This document shows positions 47,161 through 58,461 of a stretch of 64,000 nt of DNA, in pieces. A program made the position numbers and the translations under genes. Below the pieces are notes generated by a model that was not told where the DNA came from, made no database searches, and worked only from the letters and a program-made list of their open reading frames with translations. Source of the stretch: Adiantum capillus-veneris. Taxonomy: Eukaryota; Streptophyta; Polypodiopsida; Polypodiales; Pteridaceae. Position 1 is the stretch's first letter; every line of letters starts with the position of its first letter. The DNA is taken from NCBI GenBank assembly GCA_014529385.2, contig CM043964.1:134454420-134518419 (forward strand), read 5' to 3'.

Positions 47161-49120
47161 ACGCAACAGCTTCCATGGTACTCATGGACATCACAAATGG
47201 TTTGCTTCCACCACCACGTACTATGCACACCAAAAGCATACATATACGCTTACCCACGGCGTTTGCACCGAAGACCGCTAGTGAGGATGATCAAAGGTCA
47301 TCACAGGAACGTCGCACCGCTTGTGAGACCAATGTTGACATTTGGGTGGATCGCCATTTGTACCCTTACGATCCTATAAGCCGCTTCCATCCATCCTTTA
47401 ATAGCCTTTCGACATTTCTTCGATTTCTTGGGAGGGAGAAGCGGGCTTGTTAGGGTATTGCAAGCGGTTCTGTATGGGTGCAGGTGCTTATTTGCATATG
47501 TGGATGCACGAATGTCAAGATCTTCACCTCAAGACGACTGTATTACAAGAGAGTGTTGCCTCTTCGGAGAGGGTGGTTACAACTCTTGAACAACAAATGC
47601 AAGAAAAGGAGTCCCACATTAAGAAGCTTGCCAACACCATCACATACTTGAAAGAAACACCCTTGGTGCAAGGGAACGCAAATGCACGTATTCATCCATT
47701 GAAACTCTTGCATATTCTGGAGGAGCATGCAAACGACGAGTTACAGGCACAAGGTGATTTGGTCTTTAATTGCATGATGCATTCTTACTTCACACTATTT
47801 TCTAGCATTTATTTTTATTTGTTGCTAGAAACTTCATCCAGGAGGCATGCGGTGGAACAAGCCAAGATGATCGAGTCAACCTTCTCACTAGTTGTCTCAT
47901 ACCCGGGATGTGATTTCTATCTTACAATCACCTGGAGGTAAGCACATTAAGGATACAGTCACCAAGGACCTTACGCGTAAATTGAGAAATGTGGTTAGTG
48001 ATGATGACGTGCAACAAGCTTGTGATGAGGCTGGAATCAGCACCAAAGCCTATCAGGCTATTTTCCAACTCCTAAAGGATTCCCTCAAAGAACATGGCAT
48101 TGTGGAAAACCTATTTCCCGTTCCTCACAAGGTCAACCTCACAAAGAAGGCCACAAACGAAGATGTGTTCTCCCGCATTGGGACATACCTACACATTGAG
48201 GACACAATGCCAACTTCCCTTTATGCTTCGTGCGCAACAAAGACAAGGGAAAAAGGGAAGAAACAATCCATAAGACCTTCGGAGAAGGGCTTTCCTTACA
48301 CAATGTGGAACATATTTGTTGGATCTTAGAAGGCTTCAACAAGCCATTCTTAGACATTTTTTGAAGAAAGTTTCCCAAGGAAAGCCAAGTCGATATGATG
48401 GTCAAAACAGCTCCAACCAGCAAGCAGGTAACCTTTGGGAGCTTTGGAAGGAGTTATGCAAAGCTACTACTGATAATGATTCAAATGGCGAGTTTGCAAA
48501 CAAGCGCAAGCAAGTTTGGGTACATTTTGACAAAATGGTCAAGCTTATGGGCTTTAACAACACACCAAAAGAACAACGCCAATCATTTCAAGAAGCCTTG
48601 GTGGATTTTACCAAGGTCTTCACCCTTTATTGGGGTGAAAATAACATCACATATTACATGGTAAGCCATGTTACATGGTGTATTTATTACAAGGGATTGT
48701 TTTTATTAAATAATGTGGATCGTTTACTCATGTGAACAGCATATCTTGTTTGCGCATGGTGCATTTTTTATGCACAAGTATGGATAGCTTGAAATTTTTT
48801 GCACTCAAGGCATGGAGAAGTCCCATTATCGAGCAAGGGGAGTGTACTTCAAAAATACTCGACGTGGTGGTGGAATGGTGCAATCCAATTATTTGGAGGA
48901 GATGTTAAACTGGTTTTTTCGCACAACATTTGCTCGTAATCTCACAATGGAGCGTGCGTGACAATCCAAGATTGCTATTGAAGTGTGGAAATGGAGTCGT
49001 CAAGAGCATAGCAACAAGTGGCAAATGTCGCAAGGTCCCGCCAAGCATGCTGCATGGCGACGATGCAGAGTGCGATAAGGATCAAAGTGGATTTTGCACG
49101 AGTCACTACACGTGAACGCA
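47161..49120 (+). pseudogene. Multi-exon gene of the GMEKSHY-motif family, broken
   Basis: Exon-like pieces with good splice sites: DIWVDRHLYPYDPISRFHPS (to 47453); a coiled-coil-like stretch (VVTTLEQQMQEKESHIKKLA) ending at donor CACAAG|GTGATT (about 47753); after an acceptor at about 47828 a piece with IKDTVTKDLTRKLRNVVSDD, ACDEAGISTKAYQAIFQLLK and RIGTYLHIEDTMP; then WELWKELCKA to donor ATTACATG|GTAAGC (about 48662); and a last piece with HKYG, TQGMEKSHYRARGVYFKN, TRRGGG and FFR. Frame changes near 47450, 47930 and 48320 and stops in the last exon show it is broken. The family is not identified with confidence. A second copy of its last exon lies at 36025-36264. Confidence 0.55.
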
Positions 49121-49500
49121 GGGTCCAACTCTTAGCGACATGTTTATTTAAAAAATAATAGTTTTTTTTTCAAAATTAGTGTGAATAGGGCCCTTTTTAA
49201 ATGGGCCCTTATAAATATTGCATGCTCTCATAAACCACTCATTTCTTAAGAACAGGTGACCTCTTACCATACGAAATGGTGTGCACCAAACAAACCGCAA
49301 AAGAGCATGTGCCTACCAACAAAAACACCCTCCAAGGATGTGAGATGTCGGCATGTCTTACAGGCACAAGAAAACCGCCACGAACACCTAGCCGTTCCAC
49401 TATGGGAGAATGCTGATGTTACCACACAGCATTACTGCATAAGAGGAGAGAGAGAGAGAGAGAGCTTCAAGAAAGAGAGAGATTGTATGCTGCGGCCCCG
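49121..49500. other. Intergenic stretch, no gene seen
   Basis: It contains a short (GA)n run at 49442-49464 and the small inverted pair GGGCCC...GGGCCC around 49188-49207. Confidence 0.4.
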
Positions 49501-49580
49501 CCGACGCGTTTTCTGAATTTTCCGCGAGCATTATCGCATTTATTACCACATATATAACTATGCAAATTACCGCAATAGGA
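49500..49580. promoter_or_regulatory. Weak cluster of the GCGGTAAT motif
   Basis: One exact copy on the minus strand (ATTACCGC near 49566) plus one-base variants (TTATCGCA, TTACCACA). The same motif is clustered at 54345-54415 and 58145-58340. It may mark the distal end of the CACTA element. Confidence 0.4.
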
Positions 49581-49662
49581 AAAGAATCCACGCGGCCCAT
49601 TCCTCTCCCACTTTTTCCTTTCTATAAATCCTATTCTATTTTGTTACTTTTCAGAAATTGGT

Positions 49663-50108
49663 ACCCCCTTTTTGCATGGAGTGTAAGAAATCCCATTCTC
49701 ATTGGGATTTTTAGTACCTCTCTTCTCTTTGCTTGCCTCATCTATTGGTATGATTCTCCTACTCTACTCATTTGTACTCCATGAGATTCTATATCAAAAA
49801 ATATTTTGTTTCCACCTCAAAATCTTATGTCAACTATGCATTCATATGAAAATGGCAAGCGAACGATGATCAAAATTGTATTGTCACCCCCTCTTTGCAT
49901 GGAGTGTAAGAAATCCCATTCTCATTGGGATTTTTAGTACCTCTCTTCTCTTTGTTTGCCTCATCTATTGGTATGATTCTCCTACTCTACTCATTTGTAC
50001 TCCACGAGATTCTATAAACAAAAATATTTTGGTTCCACCTCAAAATCTTATGTCAACTATGCATTCATATGGAAATGGCAAGCGAACGATGATCAAAATT
50101 GTATTGTC
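49663..50108. repeat. 2 x 223-bp tandem duplication
   Basis: Units begin ACCCCCT-TTTGCATGGAGTG at 49663 and 49886 and differ at few positions. It lies about 70 bases beyond the stop codon of the TNP2 gene. Confidence 0.9.
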
Positions 50109-50180
50109 TTGCGTTCATAAACAAATAGCCCTTTTGTACAACATAAGTAGAGAAAGAAGTCAAAATCCAAAAGATATTTA

Positions 50181-52040
50181 TTAATTTTCATCCTCCAAGA
50201 GATCTCTACAAGTGCTTACATCCATGTCCAACCCCATGGTAGCTAAATCAACAAATAAATCTATTGATTCATCCTCTACAGCCTCTCCTATTGAATCATC
50301 ATCATCCTCCTCCTCCTCCTCACTATGGTTGGTTATTGGGAATTGTTGGTTCTCCTCGACCTCAATTGCACATTCGTCATTGGCGTCTTCTTGAGATGGT
50401 ATGGTGGGATCTGCCAAAGTCTCTATGTTTGTATCTGCAAAGATAGATCTGCTCCGTGGTGTGATTGGAATAACATACCAAAGTCGTCTTCGATACATAC
50501 AAGGCACATAAAACACCTGTAGGTCATATAGAAAACAACAACATGAATGTAGTTTTGTATGTATCATATAATGTTTTAGTGAGTTGCACATGGACTCTAC
50601 CTGCTCACAACTACTAGGTTGCACCAAGTTGTCGGTCTTCCCGCGATGAAATTGCCCGGAGTCTACCATATAGAGTCCATTCTCATGTCTCTTAACCTCA
50701 CCCGCAAACCATCGGTAGTCAAAGAGATATTTGTGAAATGTTTTGAAATCCACTTTGATTATCCTCTCTATTGTTCCACATTCCCTCACCTCTTGTGTTG
50801 TTGTGTCAAAGTTTCCCATAACTCCACTATCGTGAGTGGTTTGAGGCTCATCTATCTTGCGGGCTCGAAAATGACGTCCTTCGGACCACATAGAGTTGAA
50901 TGTGAAGGCCTGCAAAAACCAATCAAGATAGATGAGACAGAGAGAGAGAGAGATGTTACACATACACACACACACACACCCACACACACACACACTCACA
51001 CACACACACTAAACACATTGAGTATATTACCCTTGGTAGATATCCTCGCACGTACTCCCATTCTTTAGGGCTTATTTGTTCTCCTTGTGCCTTGGCCTTG
51101 GTCATGGCATTGTGTATCCACCCAACAGGAATTAGATCAGAGTATTTGGCAAGCTCTTTAGGAAAGGGAGGTGCTCGCCTACTGCCATGCGACCTCTTCC
51201 ATGCTTCCCTCTCCCTTTCTCTCGTTGTACGCACCTCCACATACATATCCACCCATTTTCCCATGATGGGAGCATTGAGTAGACAATGGTTGTTGACTAT
51301 GGCTTTCAATTACCTATCCAAAATCAAGAGAGAACCTTTCCCACTTGGAATGTTTGCGTGTTTTTTTGGATCCTCTTCCTCCGTCTTTAAACGAGGCAAT
51401 GATGGGTCTATTGTGAAAAGATATTGAGAGACATACACAAAAGCCTCTTGTACAATCCAACCCTCTATCATGCTTGCCTGAACACATGTACATGAAACCA
51501 TTAGTTATGAAAGTAACCAATAAAAAGCGTTGTGAATACAATCCAATCCTAATAAGGTTTAAGGCTTAAGATTGATGAATACCTCTGGTTGTGATCGTAG
51601 CCTTACAAAGTCTTTCAAGGACTTTAGGAACCTCTCAAGAAAGAGCATCCACCTGGAGTGAACCACACCACAAATGGCTATCTCCTCAACAAGATGGAGC
51701 AATAGGTGAACTTGGCTAACAAGGATAGAATGTGGGAATGCATCCTCAATAGCACCAGTTGCTTCAATCACTAGAAGTCGAGCTGTTGGAATGGCTGAAA
51801 CTTTGATTTCTTTGGAACTCACAAACCTGTAACCAAAAAACCATTCATAATCTTCATAGTAAAGTTAGTATTCAAAGTAAAGTTTAGGAGGGAGGATCAA
51901 ATGTTCTATACCTGACAACTTCTCCCACCTTGAATATTGCAGTCTTTACCTTCATGTCCGCAAATCCACTAATGCTAATTGGAAGCACAAACAAAAAGAC
52001 TTATTAGTATCCAGAACCCTAAACCACATACACACACACT

Positions 52041-52083
<43 letters not shown>

Positions 52084-54229
52084 TACCTGAAGAATCTTGT
52101 GCCAATCATGGGATTTGAGCCCATACAGTTGTGTGGATCCTCCTTTCTTAGTTTTAGTGAAGGCACCCTTGAGCGAACGCATATAACCTGTTGGAGTACG
52201 GATGGATGCAATGACTTGTTTCATCCGCTTTTGATCCACCCTTGACGGAATCCAAGGTGCCTTTGGAAGAACCATCTTCCCCCGAGGCCCCATGCGAGGT
52301 GTGGCCGAAGGAGGGAGCCTCCTTATGGCCCTCATGTCCTCTCTAGCCCCCAATGAATCTTTCTTGCCTACTATGTGATCCCATATAGCTTACCCAACAT
52401 TTTTGAACACATGCATTGGATCCAATAGGTGTTGGCTTTTTAATGAAGCCCAATAGGGTAGTGATAAGAAAATAGAGTACCTATACATATCCCTAGGTGG
52501 ATCATTGGGAGGAGGCAATGTGTTGTGATGCTCGTTCCAATGTCTTGCCCAATCGGCCATGGTCCAATGGAGTGGCTCCATCCCATTGCACGGTGGAGCA
52601 TAAGATGGATGTGTGAGCGGCAAGAAGCGATGGTTATTGGGGTAGATCACCTTACCAAGTAGAGCGGGTCTCTCTGTCACGAGTGAGAGTCCACAAGTTG
52701 GGCATGCCCTATGTCCAGATGTCGATAGTCCTACAAAAAAAAAAGACATAACCGCATATAAGTGACCAATGCAAAGACATTAAAGAGCGTCACAAAGTAT
52801 AAGCTTACCAGAAATCTCTCCAAGCCCGGGGTAATCATCCATGGTCCACATGAGAATACACTTGATCATTGTGCGCCGATCACGAAGTGGTCTTGATACA
52901 TCAAAAACATCTATGCCGTTCCATAGCTCTTGAAGCTCTTCAATCAAAGGTGCTAAATATACATCCATGTTCTTCACCTTGTGTTTTCCTGGGACTAGAA
53001 GAGAGAGCAAAATGTTCCCCTTCTTGGGTGACTCCCATGGTGGAATGTTGTAGTTCACAACAACCACTGGCCAAGTACTCCATGAGGTAGACCGATGCCC
53101 AAATGGGTTTACCCCATCACTAGCCAGACCAAGCCTCAAGTGACAAGGCTCTTCTCTAAACTCCGGCCATGTCTGCTCATTGTGCTGCCATGCCGGCGAG
53201 TCAGCGGGCACTCTCATAACCCCATCGGTGGAGTGATTTGTCATATGCCATGTAAGAAGCTCGCTTGTTTCTTTGGTGCTGAACATGTGCTTGATGCGGG
53301 GAATGAGGGGAAAATGACGAAGAACCTTGCGAGGTATTGTGGCTTGGTGTTCATTGCGGAATAGCACGCAATCATTGACACATGCATGTATGTGATCATA
53401 GTCCATCCCAAGCCCTGTCACCATTTGTCGTTCCTTCCTTCGATTTTCTGGAAGATGATTGCCTTTAGGCATCATCTTGCCTAATAGCCTATGACATAAT
53501 TAAAGAACACTCGTTATTGCATATAACAACGAAAAAAACTCACAACTAACACTTATTACACTTAAACGTACCTCAATAGTGCATTGACCCTTGCATTGCT
53601 ACATCCAAACATTGCTTGAATATTCAAGATCTCAAGAGATTCTCGTAATATGGAGTAGGAGCATCCCTCGTAAAGAGCGGTGTGTGCTGCCTCTAGCAAT
53701 GAATCTTTGGTTTTTTGGGCGGCCTTTTCACATGCACACTCAGGCTCACACTCATTCGCCGCCTCACATGCAAGAAGATCCTCAACCATATTGTGCAAAT
53801 GATCTTCCTCCACCTCCATGTGGGGCGGGCTGGTGGGGAGATCCCCATATGTGGTGGATGTAGGATGCGCATACGCTCGTGTGGACCCACCCACATCGGA
53901 CGACAGGTGTGACCCCCTCCCATGACTTCTTCCTGGCGCAATCTCTCTTCTGTCCTCCTCCCGCCTCCGCCCCCGATCACACTCCAATGGGGACCGACAT
54001 CAATGGATGCCAAAACCCTCGGATCGCTAGTTTCCATTTGAGTGCGTTTTCTCGGATTGTCCCATAGTCCATAATCATCCACGTGAGCCAAGCATATACG
54101 CTGAAGCCGTGCAATTGCACGCTTACATCGCGTACATGGACATGGTAATCGCTCGCTCAACAATCGAGTTCGTTCCGCGCCAACCGGCGGATCCACGTCA
54201 TCCCAATCGTCCTGCACACACAACCACAC
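50181..54229 (-). pseudogene. CACTA-type (En/Spm) transposase TNP2, about nine exons, nearly complete
   Basis: Recognised in order on the minus strand: PCPCTRCKRAIARLQ (transposase-associated Cys region, 54229 onward); TALYEGCSYSILRESLEIL; TNP2 core with DYDHIHACVNDCVLFRNE, LRLGLASDGVNPFG and TWPVVVVNYNIPPW, then RACPTCG and HLLDPMHVFKNVG, KKDSLGAREDM; DUF4218-like VHLLLHLVEEIAICG and RWMLFLERFLKSLK; DUF4216-like VDFKTFHKYLFDYRWF and VFYVPCMYRRRLWYVI; an acidic tail. Likely exons: 53572-54229 (frame change inside), 52809-53488, 52087-52730, about 51912-51980, 51583-51826, 51031-51477, 50601-50909, 50181-50516, with clean GT-AG borders at most junctions. TAA codons at 52390-52392 and 51310-51312 interrupt open frames. 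TNP2-type proteins cut and join CACTA element ends in the nucleus. The first exon upstream of 54213 is not resolved, nor is one junction near 51975. Confidence 0.9.
50956..51012. repeat. (CA)n microsatellite in a TNP2 intron
   Basis: Imperfect CA tract inside the intron between exons 50601-50909 and 51031-51477. Another, at 52022-52081, lies in the intron near 51975-52086. Two introns of the same gene thus carry the same expansion. Confidence 0.85.
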
Positions 54230-54344
54230 ACTAAATAAGAAAAAGAAAAATCAAGAATGTTGGTACTGAGATGACTGACACTCATTAAAGATAGAGGGGA
54301 GGTGGGTACAAGAGGTCATGCAGTCGGTGTAACCTTAATGTCTC

Positions 54345-54415
54345 ATCAGAGATTTTCGCGATAATACAGGCGGTAATACCAGCGGTAACAGGCGCGGTAA
54401 TACACGCGGTAATAT
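54345..54415. promoter_or_regulatory. Cluster of GCGGTAA motifs upstream of TNP2
   Basis: Four copies (GCGGTAATAC, GCGGTAACAG, GCGGTAATAC, GCGGTAATAT) within 70 bases, plus GATAATAC. Short repeated motifs next to the transposase gene are typical of CACTA subterminal regions bound by the element's own TnpA-like protein. Here that role is inferred. A GGGGCAC/GTGCCCC inverted repeat follows at 54443-54461. Confidence 0.65.
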
Positions 54416-54656
54416 TTCAAGAAATTTTTTTTTTATAAAGGGGGCACCTGCGTGCCCCCGCGAAATTGAATGCCAAAAATTCAAAAACGAGCTCCTCTTC
54501 TGTGCGGGCCTGTTACCCTCTCCATCTCCAAGCTCTTTCTCCTTCTCCCTCTCCATCTCCAACCTCTATTACTCTCTTCATCTCCATCCCCACCATATCC
54601 AAGCGATCGAGGTCATGAATGTAAGTGCTCAAACTCTCTCTCTTTCTTCTTGTTCT

Positions 54657-55995
54657 TCTACACACACACACAAACACATACACACACACACACACATGCA
54701 CACACACACAATGATTACACACACATGCACTAACATGCACACACACATTGTACACACACGCACACACACACACAATTTTGTGCACAATCACAAATTAATG
54801 CTTGCATTAGTGTGTGCATGCATTATACACACACTAATGCTTGCATTAGTGTGTGATTGTGCACAAAATAGTGTGTGGAAACACACTATTTTGTGCACAA
54901 TCACACAGTAATGCCCGCATTAGTGCGTGCATGCGTTACAAGCACACACTAATGCTTGCATTAGGGTGTGCTTGTGCATGAATTAGTGTGTAAACACACT
55001 AATGCATGCACAAGCACACACTAATGCAAGCATTAGTGTGTGCATGCATTATACACACACACTAATGCTTGCATTAGTGTGTGATTGTGCACAAATCAGT
55101 GTGTGAAAACACACTAGTTTGTGCACAATCACACACTAATGCAAGCATTAGTGTGTGCTTGGGCACAAATTAGTGTGTAAAAACTAACTAATGAAATTAG
55201 TGTGTAAAAACTAACTAATGAAATTAGTGTGTAAAAACTAACTAATGCATGCACAAATTAGTGTGTAAAAACTAACTAATGAAATTAGTGTGTAAAAACT
55301 AACTAATGCATGCACACACTAATGCAAGCATTAGTGTGTGCATGCATTATACACACACGCATTAGTTAGTTTCTACACACTAATTTGTGTCGACGCACAC
55401 ACTAATGCTTGCATTAGTGTATGATTGTGCACAAATTAGTGTGTTTTCACACACTATTTTGTGCACAATGCATGCATTATACACACACACACTAATGCTT
55501 GCATTAGTGTGTGATTGTGCACGCATTAGTGTGTTTTCACACACTATTTTAGGCACAATGCATGCATTATGCACACACACACTAATGCTTGCATTAGTGT
55601 GTGTGTGTGTGTGTATAATGCATGCATTGTGCCTAAAATAGTGTGTTTGCACACACTAATTTGTGCACAATCACACACTAATGCAAGCATTAGTGTGTGC
55701 ATACCTCTCTAGCACACACTAATGCTTGCATTAGTGTGTGCTTGTGCACAAATTAGTGTGTCTACACACTAATGCATGCACAAGCACACACTATTGTGAG
55801 CATTGGTGTGTGAAAAAATTGCACTTGTGCACAAATTAGTGTGTCTACACACTAATGCATGTACAAGCACACACTATTGTGAGCATTGGTGTGTTTTCAC
55901 ACACTAATTAGTGCACAAGCACACACTAATGCAAGCATTAGTGTGTGCATGCGTTACAAGCACACACTAACGCTTGCATTAGTGTGTGATTGGAC
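54657..55995. repeat. Array of perfect palindromes built on CACACACTAATGC
   Basis: After a (CA)n run (54659-54780) the sequence is a mosaic of two hairpin modules. Module 1 is CACACACTAATGC, a central AA or TT, then GCATTAGTGTGTG. Module 2 is GTGCACAAAATAGTGTGT, a short loop, then its reverse complement (for example 54858-54904). Dozens of arms occur in both orientations with small variants (AATTAGTGTG, CTAACTAATG). Each arm contains CACTA. The array lies between the divergent TNP2 gene and the accessory gene at 56377. Short ORFs inside are artefacts. Confidence 0.9.
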
Positions 55996-56376
55996 ATGCA
56001 TTAGTATATCAAAACATACCTCCATTAGCATTAGCATACCAAAACATACCTCCATGTGGATGTGCGATGAAGTTGATTGAGACCCCAATGGTCACGGAGA
56101 AGCCCAACGGTAGATTAAGTTCCAACACACACACTAGATTAATTTCTTTGCCACACACTAACGCACACACACAATAGATTAATTATAAACAAAAACACAC
56201 ACACTCTAAATGGATGCAAAAAAAATAACCACATAAACCATTTCTTAAATAGGAGATAAAAGGAATCCTATGCAGGGAGGAATCCTATGCAAGGAGGAAT
56301 CCTATGCAATAAAGAATCTCACTTTGACTAGAATCCAATGTTAATTAGGGTCCCTTTTTTTGTGAAATTGTAGGAT

Positions 56377-57801
56377 ATGGCATCCTCTTCCACGCCCGGC
56401 TATCGATCCATAGAGGACGCTTGTGATGCTTACTACTCGTAGTCCTCCTCCCACCAGTCACAATCCACCTTCGGCTTTCGATGGTTCCGAGATGCAGTAC
56501 ACGACCCCGACCTTGAGAGGCCGTACTGCGCCCAGGCAAAGTGGCTATCCTTGCAGCAAAGTCTTCGAGGGCGTTACACACCAGCACAGTTGGCTGCCTA
56601 TGGGCTCTCACCACTGGGCGTCGGCACTCCGATCGTGCAGAGTGTGCCTCCCAGTGGGCCTCCCTCCACCTTACCCTCGACTTTCCCGTCACCCGTAGCT
56701 CCCTCCACCTTGCATTCGCAGCGATCCACGCCCGCACCGTCGAGTTATCCGTCGCCTACACCACCCAGCAGTTCGGGCTTGGGCCAGCGCTCTTCGGGTG
56801 GCCAGTGCTCTTCCCGTAGTGGTGGCTCACGCTCTCGTTGGGGTAGTGGCTCGTGCTGCTTTGGTGGTGGAGGGGGAAGTGCTACAGATTCACCACCTCT
56901 TACACCCCGACCTCCTCGTTCACCCCTTAGAGCTCCACATGAGGATGAGGACCGCGATGCGTCCCTCCCGGACGCTCGTGGCTACTACTATTATATACGT
57001 CGAGGGGGGGAGGTGGATCTAGGTTCCTCTTTGGGGAGGACATTTCGAGGGCACCTTAACCAGCTGATCCACTCGACATACCAAGATTGCTTTAAATCTT
57101 TCAAAGATCAGGACTTGACGTACATTCACACGACATTGCTCATGCGGTTCCCTAATCCGGAAGTGGAAGAGTTCTCCAGGCAGTGGCTCGAGGAATACAT
57201 CAAGAATTTCTTGAAAAATAAGAAGTCCTGTGTGCGGAGGGCGGCAAAGCGAACATTTAAATCTGAGGGTCACAACTATCGCCCTGGAAATGTTCACGAC
57301 GAGAAGTGGGAGAAAGCGTAGGGCAAGCTGGAGGACGAGAAAACGGCAGGTGCTAGGACGCACACTCGGCAAGTGAAGGCGAGGGCGCAACAAACACCCA
57401 TGCATTACGGCTTGGGCAAAAAAGCAGCATGGAAAGATAAATTTGTGAGTGTGCGTATTTTCATTTGAACTGATTTAATTTGTGGTAATAAGGTTAGGTT
57501 TGTGATATTTTTTAATTGATATACAGCAAAATATTACTATGACCCGCCCAAGCCGAGAGATCCAGAGATACAGAGAGAGCCACTCCAAATATCAGACATG
57601 GTGTTGGATGTATGAAAACAACAAAATCAATCGCGAAGAATTTGAAAATGCATGTCGTACACTACAGCCTGTAAGTGTGAACTTTCTTTTTTAAAATCAA
57701 TGCATGCAACATTATGTATCCATTTGTATTAATTAAAGGTTTTGTTGTTTTTTTCTTTTCCAGAGTCAAGGAGTCCCTCGAGAGGTCGCAGGATCCGAGT
57801 A
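56377..57801 (+). pseudogene. CACTA accessory gene (TnpA / transposase-24-like), three exons
   Basis: ATG at 56377 opens MASSSTPGYRSIEDACDAYYS, then an in-frame TAG (56440-56442), WFRDAVHDPDLERPYC, a long Ser/Pro/Gly-rich stretch, and a folded-looking part GYYYYIRRGGEVDLG, FRGHLNQLIHSTYQD, FLKNKKSCVRRAAKRTFKSE and GHNYRPGNVHDEKWEKA. Another TAG (57319-57321) interrupts the same frame, which continues to donor AAATTT|GTGAGT (about 57446). Exon 2 (57526-57670) reads QRYRESHSKYQTWCWMYENN and ends CGTACACTACAGCCT|GTAAGT. Exon 3 ends at TAG 57799-57801. Pairing with a divergent TNP2 gene and a central W-x-C-W-M-Y segment fit the second CACTA gene, which binds subterminal repeats. Family assignment is inference. 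Confidence 0.6.
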
Positions 57802-57833
57802 GCTCAATCCTCCAAGTGTTTTTGGGCCCGCGC

Positions 57834-58040
57834 GTCTTCTTTTTGCAACAATTGTATAGCCCCCATGTATCGCCTATTTGGGCAATTTTGTAATATCCAA
57901 TATAATTAAACACTTGATTTTGGCCCAAAGTCTTCTTTTGGCCACAGTTGTATAGCAGCCATGCATCGCCTCTTTGGGCATTTTTGTAATGAACAGTTTC
58001 TCCAATATAATTAAACATTTGATTTTGGTCCAATGAAATT
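57834..58040. repeat. Imperfect tandem duplication (about 96-105 bp)
   Basis: Two copies of GTCTTCTTTT...TTGTATAGC...CAT...ATCGCC and TATAATTAAACA-TTGATTTTGG, just after the accessory gene stop. Confidence 0.75.
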
Positions 58041-58082
58041 GTTGTTTTTTTATTTATTAAATGTATAGGAAAAAAAAGGCAA

Positions 58083-58127
58083 ATGACCATTTGGATGGGT
58101 CCTACCAAGGACCATCCAAATGGTCAT
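58083..58127. repeat. Perfect hairpin, 18-bp arms
   Basis: ATGACCATTTGGATGG pairs with CCATCCAAATGGTCAT around a short loop, flanked by A and T runs. It may be a small foldback transposon or a transcript hairpin between the accessory and H3-like genes. Confidence 0.85.
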
Positions 58128-58144
58128 CTTCTTTTTTTTTAAAA

Positions 58145-58340
58145 TACTCGCGTGCGCTGTAATGCTTGCGGTAATACTCACGGTAAGTACAGCGGCAATA
58201 AGCATGGAAATGTAGCCGGGCTAATTACCGCATGCATTGCTGAAGGACCATTACCGCGAGAATTGACTCAAGCATTACCACTCCCGTGATTTTTTGACTT
58301 GAACTTTTGCTTTGTTTTTGTGCGTCTATCTGAGCGGTAA
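58145..58340. promoter_or_regulatory. Cluster of GCGGTAAT motifs upstream of the H3-like ORF
   Basis: Four exact GCGGTAAT copies, two on each strand (near 58168, 58232, 58251 and 58334), plus variants ACGGTAAG and CATTACCAC. The motif is shared with the region upstream of TNP2. Confidence 0.65.
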
Positions 58341-58461
58341 TGTGCTCCAAATGTCATAGTGTTCCAGGAACTCTTCTGGCAGTGGGCATGGTAGTAAGGC
58401 ACCAGAGTCATCGAGGGCTGTTGAATCTCCATGTCCTCAAGATATAACACCTAGAAAAATA

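Noticed and set aside
54657-55995. CRISPR array
   Set aside because: The repeats are palindromic modules in both orientations with no unique equal-length spacers, in a plant nuclear context.
49500-58340. Defined CACTA element ends
   Set aside because: I searched by eye for CACTA-starting terminal inverted repeats with a 3-bp duplication outside the motif clusters and found no convincing pair, so no borders are given.
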